This document shows, in pieces, positions 52,386 through 60,270 of a stretch of 64,000 nucleotides of DNA. Numbering within the stretch: the stretch's first letter is position 1; the number at the start of each line of letters is the position of its first letter. The notes beneath the pieces were generated by a model. The model had not been told where the DNA came from. It saw nothing but the letters and a program-made list of their open reading frames with translations, and searched no databases. The stretch covers positions 1 to 64,000 of the forward strand of contig NZ_JBEPNO010000014.1 in NCBI RefSeq assembly GCF_040546275.1. The letters are read 5' to 3'. Source of the DNA: Nakamurella sp040546275 (GTDB lineage: Bacteria > Actinomycetota > Actinomycetes > Mycobacteriales > Nakamurellaceae). The translations under genes were made by a program, and so were the position numbers.

Positions 52386-52847
52386 TCACACGTTGGCGCG
52401 TTGCGGGGCGGGAGCCTTCTTCGGCCGGCGTAGTGGCTGCGCGAAGATGCGGATGACGCACAGCAGAACGGCGACGGCCGTCCCGATCAGCATCGTCGGG
52501 AAGGCGTCGACGACCTTGATGAGCGTGATCGTCATGCGCTCGGTCGCCAGCAGACGCAACGAGATGTAGATGACCACCACCATGACCAGTGGAGCCTGGA
52601 CCATCGCAGTGAAGATCGAGCCACGTCGGACCAGCACTGCGGCCAGAGCCACTCCCGCCACGAACCCGATGCGGAAGCCCCAGGTCAGTACACCGGAGAC
52701 CAGGCCGTCGAAGGTGGCACCGAGCGCAGTCAGCAGGACGGCGACCAGAACGGCGGCCCAGGAGGGAATTCCGGTGATCGTCGGCACCGCGGACGCGTTG
52801 GCCAGGGTCGGCCTGGACGGCACCGGGCGGTTGTCAGGCGTGTTCAC
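52386..52847 (-). CDS. DUF6542 membrane protein
   Basis: A 153-residue protein. After 30 polar residues come four hydrophobic helices: IPSWAAVLVAVLLTALGATF, GFRIGFVAGVALAAVLV, MVQAPLVMVVVIYISLRLLA and LIGTAVAVLLCVIRIFAQPL, then a basic tail (RRPKKAPAPQR). This fits the DUF6542 family found after ispH in actinobacteria (Rv1111c-like). Function unknown. The GTG at 52847 follows GAGGGG closely. Convergent with ispH with only 17 bases between. Confidence 0.8.
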   Translation of the reverse strand: MNTPDNRPVPSRPTLANASAVPTITGIPSWAAVLVAVLLTALGATFDGLVSGVLTWGFRIGFVAGVALAAVLVRRGSIFTAMVQAPLVMVVVIYISLRLLATERMTITLIKVVDAFPTMLIGTAVAVLLCVIRIFAQPLRRPKKAPAPQRANV

Positions 52848-52934
52848 CCCCTCACGGTAGCGGGAGATGCCCGATTTTCGGTGATCGTCGCAGCGCACGG
52901 CACCGAACCCACGGGAGGAAGCAGTCCGAAATTC

Positions 52935-54113
52935 TCACCCCACGGCGTTTCCCGGGGCCTGTCCGAACACCCGGTGCTGACCGGAGGCGAGGTCGTCAAG
53001 GGTCAGGTGGTGGGTCGCCATCTCGACCACCGGTGGATCTGGTGTGCCGTCTGCGGCAAGCCACTCGGGTGCCTGAGGTCTTCGCGGGGTGGTCAGCACC
53101 GGTTCCGGGCTGGGCAGATCCAGCGTGCTGACGCCGAGATCGGTGAAGCGGCGGGCTGTGACCATGACCCGGCTCTCGATCGAGCCGACGGCGCTGTTGT
53201 AGGAATCGACGGCGCGTTCCAGCCCGTTGCCCAGCCGCGAGAAGTGCGAGCCGAGAGTGGCCAGACGACCGTGCAATTCGAGTCCGAGCGCATGGATCGC
53301 CTCGGCCGACTCCGACAGTCGCTCCTGCCGCCAGGTGAAGGCGACGGTCCGGAGCAGGGCGATCAGCGTGGTCGGGGTGGTGATCACCACCTTGCGGCTG
53401 AAGGCGTACTCGGTGAGGCCCGGGTCGACCGTCATCGCCGCATCCAGCAGTGGCTCACCCGGCACGAACATCACCACGAACTCCGGTGATGGCTGGAAGT
53501 GCTTCCAATAGGACTTGGCGGCGAGAGCGTCGACGTGGGCACGCACGGCCCTCGCGTGCAGACCCATCAGTTGGCGCTGACGCATCTCGTCGTTGCTCTC
53601 GCGGGCTTGCAGCCAGGAGTCGAACGGGACCTTGGCGTCCACCGGGATGTGCCGCCCGCCGGCCAATCGGACGATCATGTCCGGCCGGACCCCGGCGGCG
53701 TCCGCGACAGCGGCGGACACCTGGGTGTCGAAGTCGCAGTGCTCGAGCATCCCGGCCAGTTCCACGATGCGCTGGAGCTGGACCTCGCCCCACCGGCCGC
53801 GGACGGCGGGCGCTCGCAGCGCACCGACCAGCGACCTGGTCTGGGCGCCCAGCTCGGCTGACGTGCGATGCAGGGCCGTCACCTGTTCGTAGAGGCCGGC
53901 GTAGGCGCCGGCCCGATCGCGCTCCACCTCGCGCAACCGTTGCTCGACCCGAACCAGGGCGTCCGACGCCGGAGCCAGCAGTGCCGCCACCTCGAGCGTC
54001 GGGTTCGTTCTGCCGGCGGAGTTCTCGCGCCACCACCCCGCGGCCAGGGCGATGCCGATCCCGACGCCGACCGCGATGAGAAGGGCGCCGATCAGCAGCC
54101 CGGTTGCGTTCAT
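52935..54113 (-). CDS. rmuC: DNA recombination protein RmuC family
   Basis: A 392-residue protein. An N-terminal membrane helix (GLLIGALLIAVGVGIGIALA) is followed by a coiled coil (RVEQRLREVERDRAGAYAGL) and the RmuC domain: VRGRWGEVQLQRIVELAGML, HIPVDAKVPFDSWLQARES, HFQPSPEFVVMFVPGEPLLD and FSRKVVITTPTTLIALLRTV. RmuC limits inversion of short inverted repeats in E. coli, and its domain is related to restriction-type nucleases. That is notable here given the many palindromes in the window. ATG 54113 has GGGAAG eight bases upstream. Confidence 0.93.
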   Translation of the reverse strand: MNATGLLIGALLIAVGVGIGIALAAGWWRENSAGRTNPTLEVAALLAPASDALVRVEQRLREVERDRAGAYAGLYEQVTALHRTSAELGAQTRSLVGALRAPAVRGRWGEVQLQRIVELAGMLEHCDFDTQVSAAVADAAGVRPDMIVRLAGGRHIPVDAKVPFDSWLQARESNDEMRQRQLMGLHARAVRAHVDALAAKSYWKHFQPSPEFVVMFVPGEPLLDAAMTVDPGLTEYAFSRKVVITTPTTLIALLRTVAFTWRQERLSESAEAIHALGLELHGRLATLGSHFSRLGNGLERAVDSYNSAVGSIESRVMVTARRFTDLGVSTLDLPSPEPVLTTPRRPQAPEWLAADGTPDPPVVEMATHHLTLDDLASGQHRVFGQAPGNAVG

Positions 54114-54280
54114 GCCGATAGCTTCCCCCGGGGCACCGACAGTCTTCCCCGGGAGCTGTCGGGGTGGCGCGTCAGGTCTCACGCTCTGGTCCTGCGTCCC
54201 ACAGGCTGAGACGCGAAGGCGAGGCGCCTGGGTATCGGCGCGGTATGCTCGGCACCGTGTCCGTCCAGGGAGTTCCGTTG

Positions 54281-54343
54281 GTGTGCCGTCGCGAGATCGA
54301 TCTCTCGCGCGTCTCCAGCGCTGCCTGTTGCGCTCAACGCTGA
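54281..54343 (+). CDS. Cys-Cys leader peptide of the sulfur operon
   Basis: A 20-codon ORF upstream of the sulfite reductase gene: GTG start with AGGGAG eight bases upstream, peptide beginning MCRREIDLSRVSS and ending ACCAQR. The R-x-IDL-x-RV pattern is shared by short leader peptides found before sulfur-assimilation genes across actinobacteria, and the consecutive Cys codons (54326-54331) fit cysteine-responsive attenuation as described for polycysteine uORFs in mycobacteria. Low cysteinyl-tRNA would stall the ribosome at the Cys pair and switch on the operon. A GAGATC/GATCTC palindrome lies inside the ORF (54293-54304). Confidence 0.75.
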   Translation: MCRREIDLSRVSSAACCAQR

Positions 54344-54427
54344 CCCCGCCGCTCTTTCCAGCCGTCGGGTATGCGTTGACGGCCCGGATCGCCATGCTCC
54401 GGATTGATTGCCGCTGACACGTGCCCG

Positions 54428-54446
54428 GCTCACCTCCGCAAGGATT
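54428..54446 (+). promoter_or_regulatory. possible SD sequestration upstream of sulfite reductase
   Basis: The ribosome site AAGGA (54440-54444) sits six bases before the GTG at 54451. Immediately upstream is CACCTCC, complementary to a strong Shine-Dalgarno sequence, and TCC-gcaa-GGA can pair locally. This could hide the ribosome site unless the leader ribosome stalls upstream. The proposal is inference. Confidence 0.35.
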
Positions 54447-54450
54447 CGCC

Positions 54451-56220
54451 GTGCCTTCAGCCACACCCCAGATTGATCGGTCCGTGACCGACTCCCGCGT
54501 GACCGCGGCCGAGATGACGTCGGTCCGCCCCGCTCCCGATGCCGCCGGCGCCCCGCGCCCGGCGCGGAAGCGACCGGACGCCGGACGCGGGCAGGGCCAG
54601 TGGGCGATGGGTCACCGCGAGCCACTCAATCCCAACGAGCGGATGAAGAAGGACGACGACGGCCTGCACTGCCGGGCGCGGATCGAGAATATCTATCGCC
54701 ACACGGGTTTCGACGGTATCGACCCTGGTGATCTGCGGGGCCGTTTCCGTTGGTGGGGCCTCTACACCCAGCGGGCCCCTGGCATCGACGGTGGCCGCAC
54801 GGCGGTGCTGGAGCCGCACGAGCTCGAGGATCCGTTCTTCATGCTGCGGGTCCGCGTCGACGGTGGGCTGTTGACCACGGCCGCGCTGCGGACGATCGGG
54901 GAGGTGTCGACGCGCTACGCCCGCGACACCGCGGATCTGACCGATCGGCAGAACATCCAGTTGCACTGGGTCCGGATCGAGGACGTCCCGGACATCTGGG
55001 AGGCCCTGGAAGGCGTCGGGCTCAGTACCGCCGAGGCGTGCGGCGACGTCCCCCGGGTGGTCCTCGGGTCGCCGTTGGCGGGGATCGCGGCGGACGAGAT
55101 CATCGACGGCACGCCCGCGATGCAGGCGATCCTGGACCAGTTCATCGGTTCGGACGAATTCTCCAACCTCCCGCGCAAGTTCAAGACGGCGATCTCCGGT
55201 TCGCCGCGTCAGGACGTCGCGCACGAGATCAACGACATCTCCTTCGTCGGCGTCGTACACCCGGAGTTGGGTGCGGGATTCGACGTCTGGGTCGGCGGCG
55301 GACTGTCGACGAACCCGATGCTGGCGCAACGACTCGGGGTCTTCGCGACCATCGAGGAGATCCCGGAGATCTGGAAGGGCGTCATCTCGATCTTCCGCGA
55401 CTACGGATACCGGCGGCTGCGGAACCGCGCCCGGCTGAAGTTCCTGGTCGGCGACTGGGGCATCGCGAAGTTCCGCGAGGTGTTGGAGACCGAATACCTC
55501 CACCGGACGCTGACCGACGGCCCGGCACCGGCGGTCTGGGAGGGCCCGCGTGACCACGTCGGGGTGCATCCGCAGAATGACGGCAAGTTCTACGTCGGGA
55601 TTGCTCCGACCGTTGGCCGGGTCAACGGGAAGCTGCTGACCGACATCGCGAACCTGGTCGAAGCGCACGGTTCGAGCCGGGTGCGGGCCACCACCGAGCA
55701 GTCCCTGGTGATCCTGGACATCGAGGCCGATCAGCTGGCGTCGTTGCAGGCCGGCCTTCTGGAGTTGGGTTTGCCGACCACGCCGTCGACGTTCCGGCGG
55801 AACATGATGGCCTGCACCGGTTTGGAGTTCTGCAAGTTGGCGATCGTCGAGACCAAGGCGCGCGGTATCGCGCTGGTCGACGAACTGGAGAAGCGGCTCG
55901 GCGATCTGGACGTGCCGTTGACCATCAACATCAACGGTTGCCCGAACGCCTGCGCACGGACGCAGATCGCCGACATCGGGCTCAAGGGCATGATCGTCAC
56001 CGATGCCGACGGCGAACAGGTCGAAGGCTTCCAGGTGCACCTGGGCGGCGGTCTGGGGCTCGACGCCGGGTTCGGGCGCAAGGTCCGCGGCCACAAGATC
56101 ACCGGTGACGAGCTTCCTGACTACGTCGAGCGGATCGTCAACTCCTACACCGCATCCCGCGAGCCGGGTGAGCGCTTCGCCAGCTGGGTCGCGCGCGCCG
56201 ACGAAGGTGCGTTGAGATAA
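54451..56220 (+). CDS. sir: ferredoxin-type sulfite reductase
   Basis: A 589-residue assimilatory reductase converting sulfite to sulfide with six electrons from ferredoxin. Two ferrite-like repeats are seen (FRWWGLYTQRAPGIDGGRTA; FYVGIAPTVGRVNGKLLTDI). The siroheme-binding Arg/Lys residues include YARDTADLTDRQNIQLHWV and NLPRKFKTAISGSPRQD. The [4Fe-4S] cysteines are C-x5-C in NMMACTGLEFCKLA and C-x3-C in NGCPNACARTQ. It could be called nirA/sirA, but context with cysH-cysN supports sulfite. The GTG 54451 has AAGGA six bases upstream; GTG 54421 is the upstream alternative. A 60-residue Pro/Ala-rich head precedes the domain. Confidence 0.93.
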   Translation: MPSATPQIDRSVTDSRVTAAEMTSVRPAPDAAGAPRPARKRPDAGRGQGQWAMGHREPLNPNERMKKDDDGLHCRARIENIYRHTGFDGIDPGDLRGRFRWWGLYTQRAPGIDGGRTAVLEPHELEDPFFMLRVRVDGGLLTTAALRTIGEVSTRYARDTADLTDRQNIQLHWVRIEDVPDIWEALEGVGLSTAEACGDVPRVVLGSPLAGIAADEIIDGTPAMQAILDQFIGSDEFSNLPRKFKTAISGSPRQDVAHEINDISFVGVVHPELGAGFDVWVGGGLSTNPMLAQRLGVFATIEEIPEIWKGVISIFRDYGYRRLRNRARLKFLVGDWGIAKFREVLETEYLHRTLTDGPAPAVWEGPRDHVGVHPQNDGKFYVGIAPTVGRVNGKLLTDIANLVEAHGSSRVRATTEQSLVILDIEADQLASLQAGLLELGLPTTPSTFRRNMMACTGLEFCKLAIVETKARGIALVDELEKRLGDLDVPLTININGCPNACARTQIADIGLKGMIVTDADGEQVEGFQVHLGGGLGLDAGFGRKVRGHKITGDELPDYVERIVNSYTASREPGERFASWVARADEGALR

Positions 56221-56223
56221 CGG

Positions 56224-56466
56224 ATGTCTGAAAATCGCGCACCCGCGCAGTATTGCCCCTACTGCGGCGAGACGAACCTGTGGCCGCACGAGGAGTCCCA
56301 CGGTGCGTGGAGCTGCCGCGACTGCCGTCGCGTGTTCGCAGTGAGATTCATCGGACTTGCCGGCGCCGGGAATTCTTCCTCGGTTGCCGGCGCTGCGCAG
56401 GATGCAGCCGCCGGCGCTGCGGTCAGTGGAACACCGGGCACAGCCCACGAAGGGGTTACCCGATGA
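56224..56466 (+). CDS. zinc-ribbon mini-protein of the sulfur operon
   Basis: An 80-residue protein. The first 45 residues form a zinc ribbon with two C-x2-C knuckles: QYCPYCGETNLWPHEESHGA and WSCRDCRRVFAVRF. The rest is an Ala/Gly/Ser-rich tail without structure. It sits three bases after the sulfite reductase stop and overlaps cysH by four bases. Similar mini-ribbons occur at this position in other actinobacterial sulfite reductase operons. The role is unknown; it might assist reductase assembly or sense thiols (inference). Confidence 0.82.
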   Translation: MSENRAPAQYCPYCGETNLWPHEESHGAWSCRDCRRVFAVRFIGLAGAGNSSSVAGAAQDAAAGAAVSGTPGTAHEGVTR

Positions 56467-57167
56467 TCACCACAGTTCGCTCCGCCGTTGATCTCTCGGC
56501 TGCCGCTGCCAGGGGTGCGGCCGAGTTGGAGGGCGCGACGGCCGAGCAGATCCTCACCTGGGCGGTGGAGGAGTTCGGTGACGGCCTTGCAGTGACCGCG
56601 TCGATGCAGGACACCGTGCTCGCGCATCTGGCGGCGCGGGTGAAGCCGGGGATCGAGGTGTTGTTCCTGGAGACCGGCTACCACTTCGTGGAGACGATCG
56701 GGACGGCCGACGCGGTGGAAGCCGTCTACGACGTCAAGCTCCGCCGGCTGCTGCCGTTGCAGACCGTCGCGGAGCAGGATGCCCAGTACGGGCCGGAGCT
56801 GTTCTCCCGCAACCCCGATCTGTGCTGCGCGTTGCGCAAGGTGGCGCCGTTGAACGCGGCGATGGACCAGTACGACGCGTGGGCAACAGGTCTGCGCCGT
56901 GCGGAATCAGCCTCCCGCGCGAACACCCCGGTCGTGTCCTTCGACGAGAGGCGTGGCCGGGTGAAGATCGCCCCGCTCGCGACCTGGTCGGACGAGGACG
57001 TCGACCGCTACGTCCTGGAATACCACGTGTTGGTGAATCCGTTGCTGTCAGCGGAGTATCCGTCGATCGGCTGCGAACCGTGCACCCGCCGGGTGGCGCC
57101 CGGCGAGGACGCGAGAGCCGGCCGCTGGGCCGGCCTGAGCAAGACCGAATGTGGGTTGCACACGTGA
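56463..57167 (+). CDS. cysH: adenylyl-sulfate (APS) reductase
   Basis: A 234-residue thioredoxin-dependent reductase. The nucleotide fold has LAVTASMQDTVLAHLAARV and FLETGYHFVETIGTADAV. The iron-sulfur cysteines of the APS-type are present: CC in NPDLCCALRKVAPLN and C-x2-C in SIGCEPCTRRVAPGED. The catalytic cysteine is in the C-terminal KTECGLH. The four cluster cysteines indicate APS rather than PAPS as substrate. It produces sulfite for the upstream reductase. ATGA overlap with the zinc-ribbon gene and GTGA overlap with cysC show tight coupling. Confidence 0.94.
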   Translation: MITTVRSAVDLSAAAARGAAELEGATAEQILTWAVEEFGDGLAVTASMQDTVLAHLAARVKPGIEVLFLETGYHFVETIGTADAVEAVYDVKLRRLLPLQTVAEQDAQYGPELFSRNPDLCCALRKVAPLNAAMDQYDAWATGLRRAESASRANTPVVSFDERRGRVKIAPLATWSDEDVDRYVLEYHVLVNPLLSAEYPSIGCEPCTRRVAPGEDARAGRWAGLSKTECGLHT

Positions 57168-57754
57168 CGAGCACACAGACCGCGGACACCGCCGCGAATC
57201 CTTCAGCGCCGGGTCGGGCGGTCGGCGTGACCCTGTGGCTGACCGGCCTGCCCAGCGCGGGCAAGACGACGTTGGCCTTCGCCCTGGCCGATCGGCTGCG
57301 GGCCGCCGGTGTCGACGTCGAGGTGTTGGACGGTGACGAGGTGCGGACGCACCTGTCGGCCGGGCTGGGATTCTCCCGCGCCGACCGGGACACCCACGTG
57401 GACCGGATCGGTTTTGTGGCCGAGCTTCTCGCGTCGCACGGAGTGGTGGTCCTGGTGCCGGTGATCGCGCCCTATGCCGCCGCGCGTGACAAGGTCCGTT
57501 CCCACCACGAGGCGAACGGCACGGCAATCCTGCAGGTGCACGTGTCGACCGCGGTGGAGGTCTGCGCGCAGCGGGACGTCAAGGGTCTGTACGCCAAGGC
57601 TTTTCGGGGTGAGATCACCTCGATGACCGGGGTGGACGATCCCTACGAGATCCCGGACCACCCGGATCTGCGGATCGACACCGCCGTCCTCGACCAGGCC
57701 GGCGCCGTCGGGAAGTTGCTGGATCTGCTGTCCACCAAGGGAGTATCCCGATGA
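57164..57754 (+). CDS. cysC: adenylyl-sulfate kinase
   Basis: A 196-residue APS kinase. Walker A is TLWLTGLPSAGKTTLAFALA; the switch region has VEVLDGDEVRTHLSAGLGFS and DRDTHVDRIGFVAELLA; the lid is DVKGLYAKAFRGEITSMTGV; and DDPYEIPDHPDLRI follows. It makes PAPS from APS. With an APS-type CysH in the same operon, PAPS is not needed for reduction and is more likely used for sulfation of metabolites or glycans. It is a separate gene, not fused to cysN as in mycobacteria. Confidence 0.93.
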   Translation: MTSTQTADTAANPSAPGRAVGVTLWLTGLPSAGKTTLAFALADRLRAAGVDVEVLDGDEVRTHLSAGLGFSRADRDTHVDRIGFVAELLASHGVVVLVPVIAPYAAARDKVRSHHEANGTAILQVHVSTAVEVCAQRDVKGLYAKAFRGEITSMTGVDDPYEIPDHPDLRIDTAVLDQAGAVGKLLDLLSTKGVSR

Positions 57755-58707
57755 ACGCAGTGTCAACGAGCGCGGAGACGGACGTGGTGCCGCAGGCGTT
57801 GTCGGCCGCCGGCCATGCGCGTGGTCATCTGAAGGCGTTGGAGTCCGAAGCCATCCACATCCTGCGGGAGGTGGCGGGCGAGTTCGAGCGTCCGGTGATC
57901 CTGTTCTCCGGCGGCAAGGACTCCATCCTGGTGCTCCACCTGGCGCGCAAGGCCTTCCATCCTGCGCCGATCCCGTTCTCGCTGCTACACGTGGACACCG
58001 GCCACAACTTCCCGGAGGTCATTGCCTACCGCGATGCCGTCGTCGCGGCGGGCGATCTGCGGCTGAAGGTCGCGCATGTGCAGGACTGGATCGACGACGG
58101 CCGACTGTCCGAACGTCCGGACGGGACGCGGAACCCGTTGCAGACGGTCCCGTTGGTGGACACCATCGCGGCGGAACGCTTTGATGCGGTGATCGGCGGG
58201 GCCCGCCGGGATGAGGAACGCTCGCGGGCCAAGGAGCGGATCTTCTCCCTGCGTGATGGTTTCGGCGGCTGGGATCCTCGTCGTCAGCGTCCGGAATTGT
58301 GGGATCTCTACAACGGGCGACACGCACCGGGTGAGCACGTCCGGGTGTTCCCGATCTCCAACTGGACAGAGTTGGACGTCTGGAACTACATCGAGGCCGA
58401 GCAGATCGTGTTGCCGGACATCTACTACGCCCACGATCGTGAGGTGTTCAACCGCAGCGGCATGTGGCTGTCCCCTGGTGAATGGGGTGGCCCGGTCGGC
58501 TCAGAGGTACTGCAGCGCAGGCAGGTTCGGTACCGGACGGTCGGCGACATGTCGTGCACCGGAGCGGTCGATTCCGACGCAAGTGATGTGGCCGCGGTGA
58601 TCACCGAGATCATCGCCACCCGGATCACCGAACGCGGCGCCACCCGCGCCGACGACAAGCTCTCCGAAGCCGCCATGGAAGACCGCAAGAAGGAAGGGTA
58701 CTTCTGA
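57751..58707 (+). CDS. cysD: sulfate adenylyltransferase subunit 2
   Basis: A 318-residue catalytic subunit of ATP sulfurylase (sulfate to APS). The PP-loop is VILFSGGKDSILVLHLARKA; further signatures are HVDTGHNFPEVIAYRDA, IGGARRDEERSRAKERIFSL and VFPISNWTELDVWNYIE, then GDMSCTGAVDSDA near the end and the C-terminal EDRKKEGYF. Overlaps cysC by four bases (ATGA) and cysN by one (TGATG). Complete. Confidence 0.96.
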   Translation: MNAVSTSAETDVVPQALSAAGHARGHLKALESEAIHILREVAGEFERPVILFSGGKDSILVLHLARKAFHPAPIPFSLLHVDTGHNFPEVIAYRDAVVAAGDLRLKVAHVQDWIDDGRLSERPDGTRNPLQTVPLVDTIAAERFDAVIGGARRDEERSRAKERIFSLRDGFGGWDPRRQRPELWDLYNGRHAPGEHVRVFPISNWTELDVWNYIEAEQIVLPDIYYAHDREVFNRSGMWLSPGEWGGPVGSEVLQRRQVRYRTVGDMSCTGAVDSDASDVAAVITEIIATRITERGATRADDKLSEAAMEDRKKEGYF

Positions 58708-60245
58708 TGGGCGAGGTCTCCCTGAATCACACCGGCTCGACCGCCGCAGTTCTGGGCCAACCAGGGCTGCCGGCGACGGATCCGAGCCGTCCGGCGTCCT
58801 CGGTGCGCGGGCTGTTGCGGTTCGCCACGGCCGGGTCGGTCGACGACGGCAAGTCCACCCTGGTCGGCCGGCTCCTGCATGACTCCAAGTCGGTCCTGTC
58901 GGATCAGCTGGACGCGGTGGAGCGGACCTCGGCCGCGCGTGGTCTGGACAGCCCCGACCTCTCGTTGCTCGTCGACGGACTCCGCGCCGAGCGGGAACAG
59001 GGCATCACCATCGATGTCGCCTACCGCTACTTCGCCACCGGCGTCAGGAGTTTCATCCTCGCCGACACGCCGGGACACGTGCAATACACCCGCAACACCG
59101 TGACCGGCGCGTCGACCGCTGATCTGGTGATCATCCTGGTCGATGCCCGGACCGGCGTCATCGCGCAGACGCGCCGTCACGCCGCGGTAGCGGCATTGCT
59201 GGGGGTTCCGCACCTGCTGCTGGCGGTGAACAAGATCGACCTGGTCGACTTCGACCGGAACGTCTTCGATTCGATCGCGGCCGAGTTCGACCGCTATGCG
59301 GTGGATCTGGGAATCGGGGAGGTCACCGCGATCCCGATCTCGGCGTTGCACGGCGACAACGTGGTGACCCGCTCCGAGCGGATCGGCTGGTACGACGGCC
59401 CGAGCATCCTCGAACATCTGGAGCAGGTCGACCTCACCGACACCGCCAGCGCCGGCCAGTTGCGGTTCCCGGTGCAATACGTGATCCGGCCCCGTTCCGC
59501 GCAATATTCGGACTACCGCGGGTACGCCGGTCGGATCACCGCCGGGTCGGTGCGTCCGGGCGATGAAGTCGTGGTGTTGCCGTCGGGTCGCCGTAGCAGC
59601 GTTGCCCTGATCGACACCGCGGACGGCGCCAAGGATGTCGCGGTGGCCGGTGATTCGGTGACACTCCTGTTGGCCGACGACGTCGACCTGTCCCGCGGGG
59701 ACCTGATCGCCGGCATCGGTGTCGGCACGGATGTCGAGTCGAGCGGGGCGCCGGAGCCGGTGACGGAGTTCTCCGCGACGGTGACCCAGTTGGCGGACAA
59801 GGGGTTGCGGCCCGGCATGCGGGCGTTGTTGCGATACGGCACCGCCACCCACCGGGTGATCGTCTCGCGGCTCGAGCACCTGCTGGACATCGATACCCTG
59901 ACCGAACATCCCGCCCCGGACGCACTGTCGCTCAACGACATCGCGCAGGTCACCCTGCGCACCGTCGAAGGAGTTCCGGTGGAACCGTTCCGCCCCGGCG
60001 GCGCCGTCGGTTCCCTGCTGGTCATCGACCCCGCCGACGGCACCACCCTGGCCGCCGGGATGGTCGGAGACCGCCGGGCCGCGCTGCGTGCGAGTTTCGC
60101 CGAGGCCGGCGACCTGCCGTCCTCCGACGTCGATCCGGCGACCGGGCGATGTCGACCCGAGACCGATCTTCTCCCCCCGGGCAACGCCTCCGCAGCGCGC
60201 GAGGCAGCCGTGCCCTCCGACAACTTCCCGACTCCCGGCCCGTAG
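58707..60245 (+). CDS. cysN: sulfate adenylyltransferase subunit 1 (GTPase)
   Basis: A 512-residue GTPase that drives APS formation with CysD. G1 is FATAGSVDDGKSTLVGRLLH, G2/switch EREQGITIDVAYRYFATG, G3 ILADTPGHVQYTRN, G4 LLAVNKIDLVDFD and G5 IPISALHGDNV. Two elongation-factor-like beta barrels follow. After about residue 445 a variable Pro/Ala-rich tail replaces the CysC kinase domain that is fused in mycobacterial CysNC. The kinase is encoded separately two genes upstream. Confidence 0.95.
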   Translation: MGEVSLNHTGSTAAVLGQPGLPATDPSRPASSVRGLLRFATAGSVDDGKSTLVGRLLHDSKSVLSDQLDAVERTSAARGLDSPDLSLLVDGLRAEREQGITIDVAYRYFATGVRSFILADTPGHVQYTRNTVTGASTADLVIILVDARTGVIAQTRRHAAVAALLGVPHLLLAVNKIDLVDFDRNVFDSIAAEFDRYAVDLGIGEVTAIPISALHGDNVVTRSERIGWYDGPSILEHLEQVDLTDTASAGQLRFPVQYVIRPRSAQYSDYRGYAGRITAGSVRPGDEVVVLPSGRRSSVALIDTADGAKDVAVAGDSVTLLLADDVDLSRGDLIAGIGVGTDVESSGAPEPVTEFSATVTQLADKGLRPGMRALLRYGTATHRVIVSRLEHLLDIDTLTEHPAPDALSLNDIAQVTLRTVEGVPVEPFRPGGAVGSLLVIDPADGTTLAAGMVGDRRAALRASFAEAGDLPSSDVDPATGRCRPETDLLPPGNASAAREAAVPSDNFPTPGP

Positions 60246-60270
60246 CGGTCCGGTTCCGAAAGGCTCTCCT

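Noticed and set aside
54300..54420. SAM or other sulfur riboswitch before sulfite reductase
   Set aside because: I could not build a SAM-I, SAM-II or SAM-IV core. The Cys-codon leader peptide explains regulation better.
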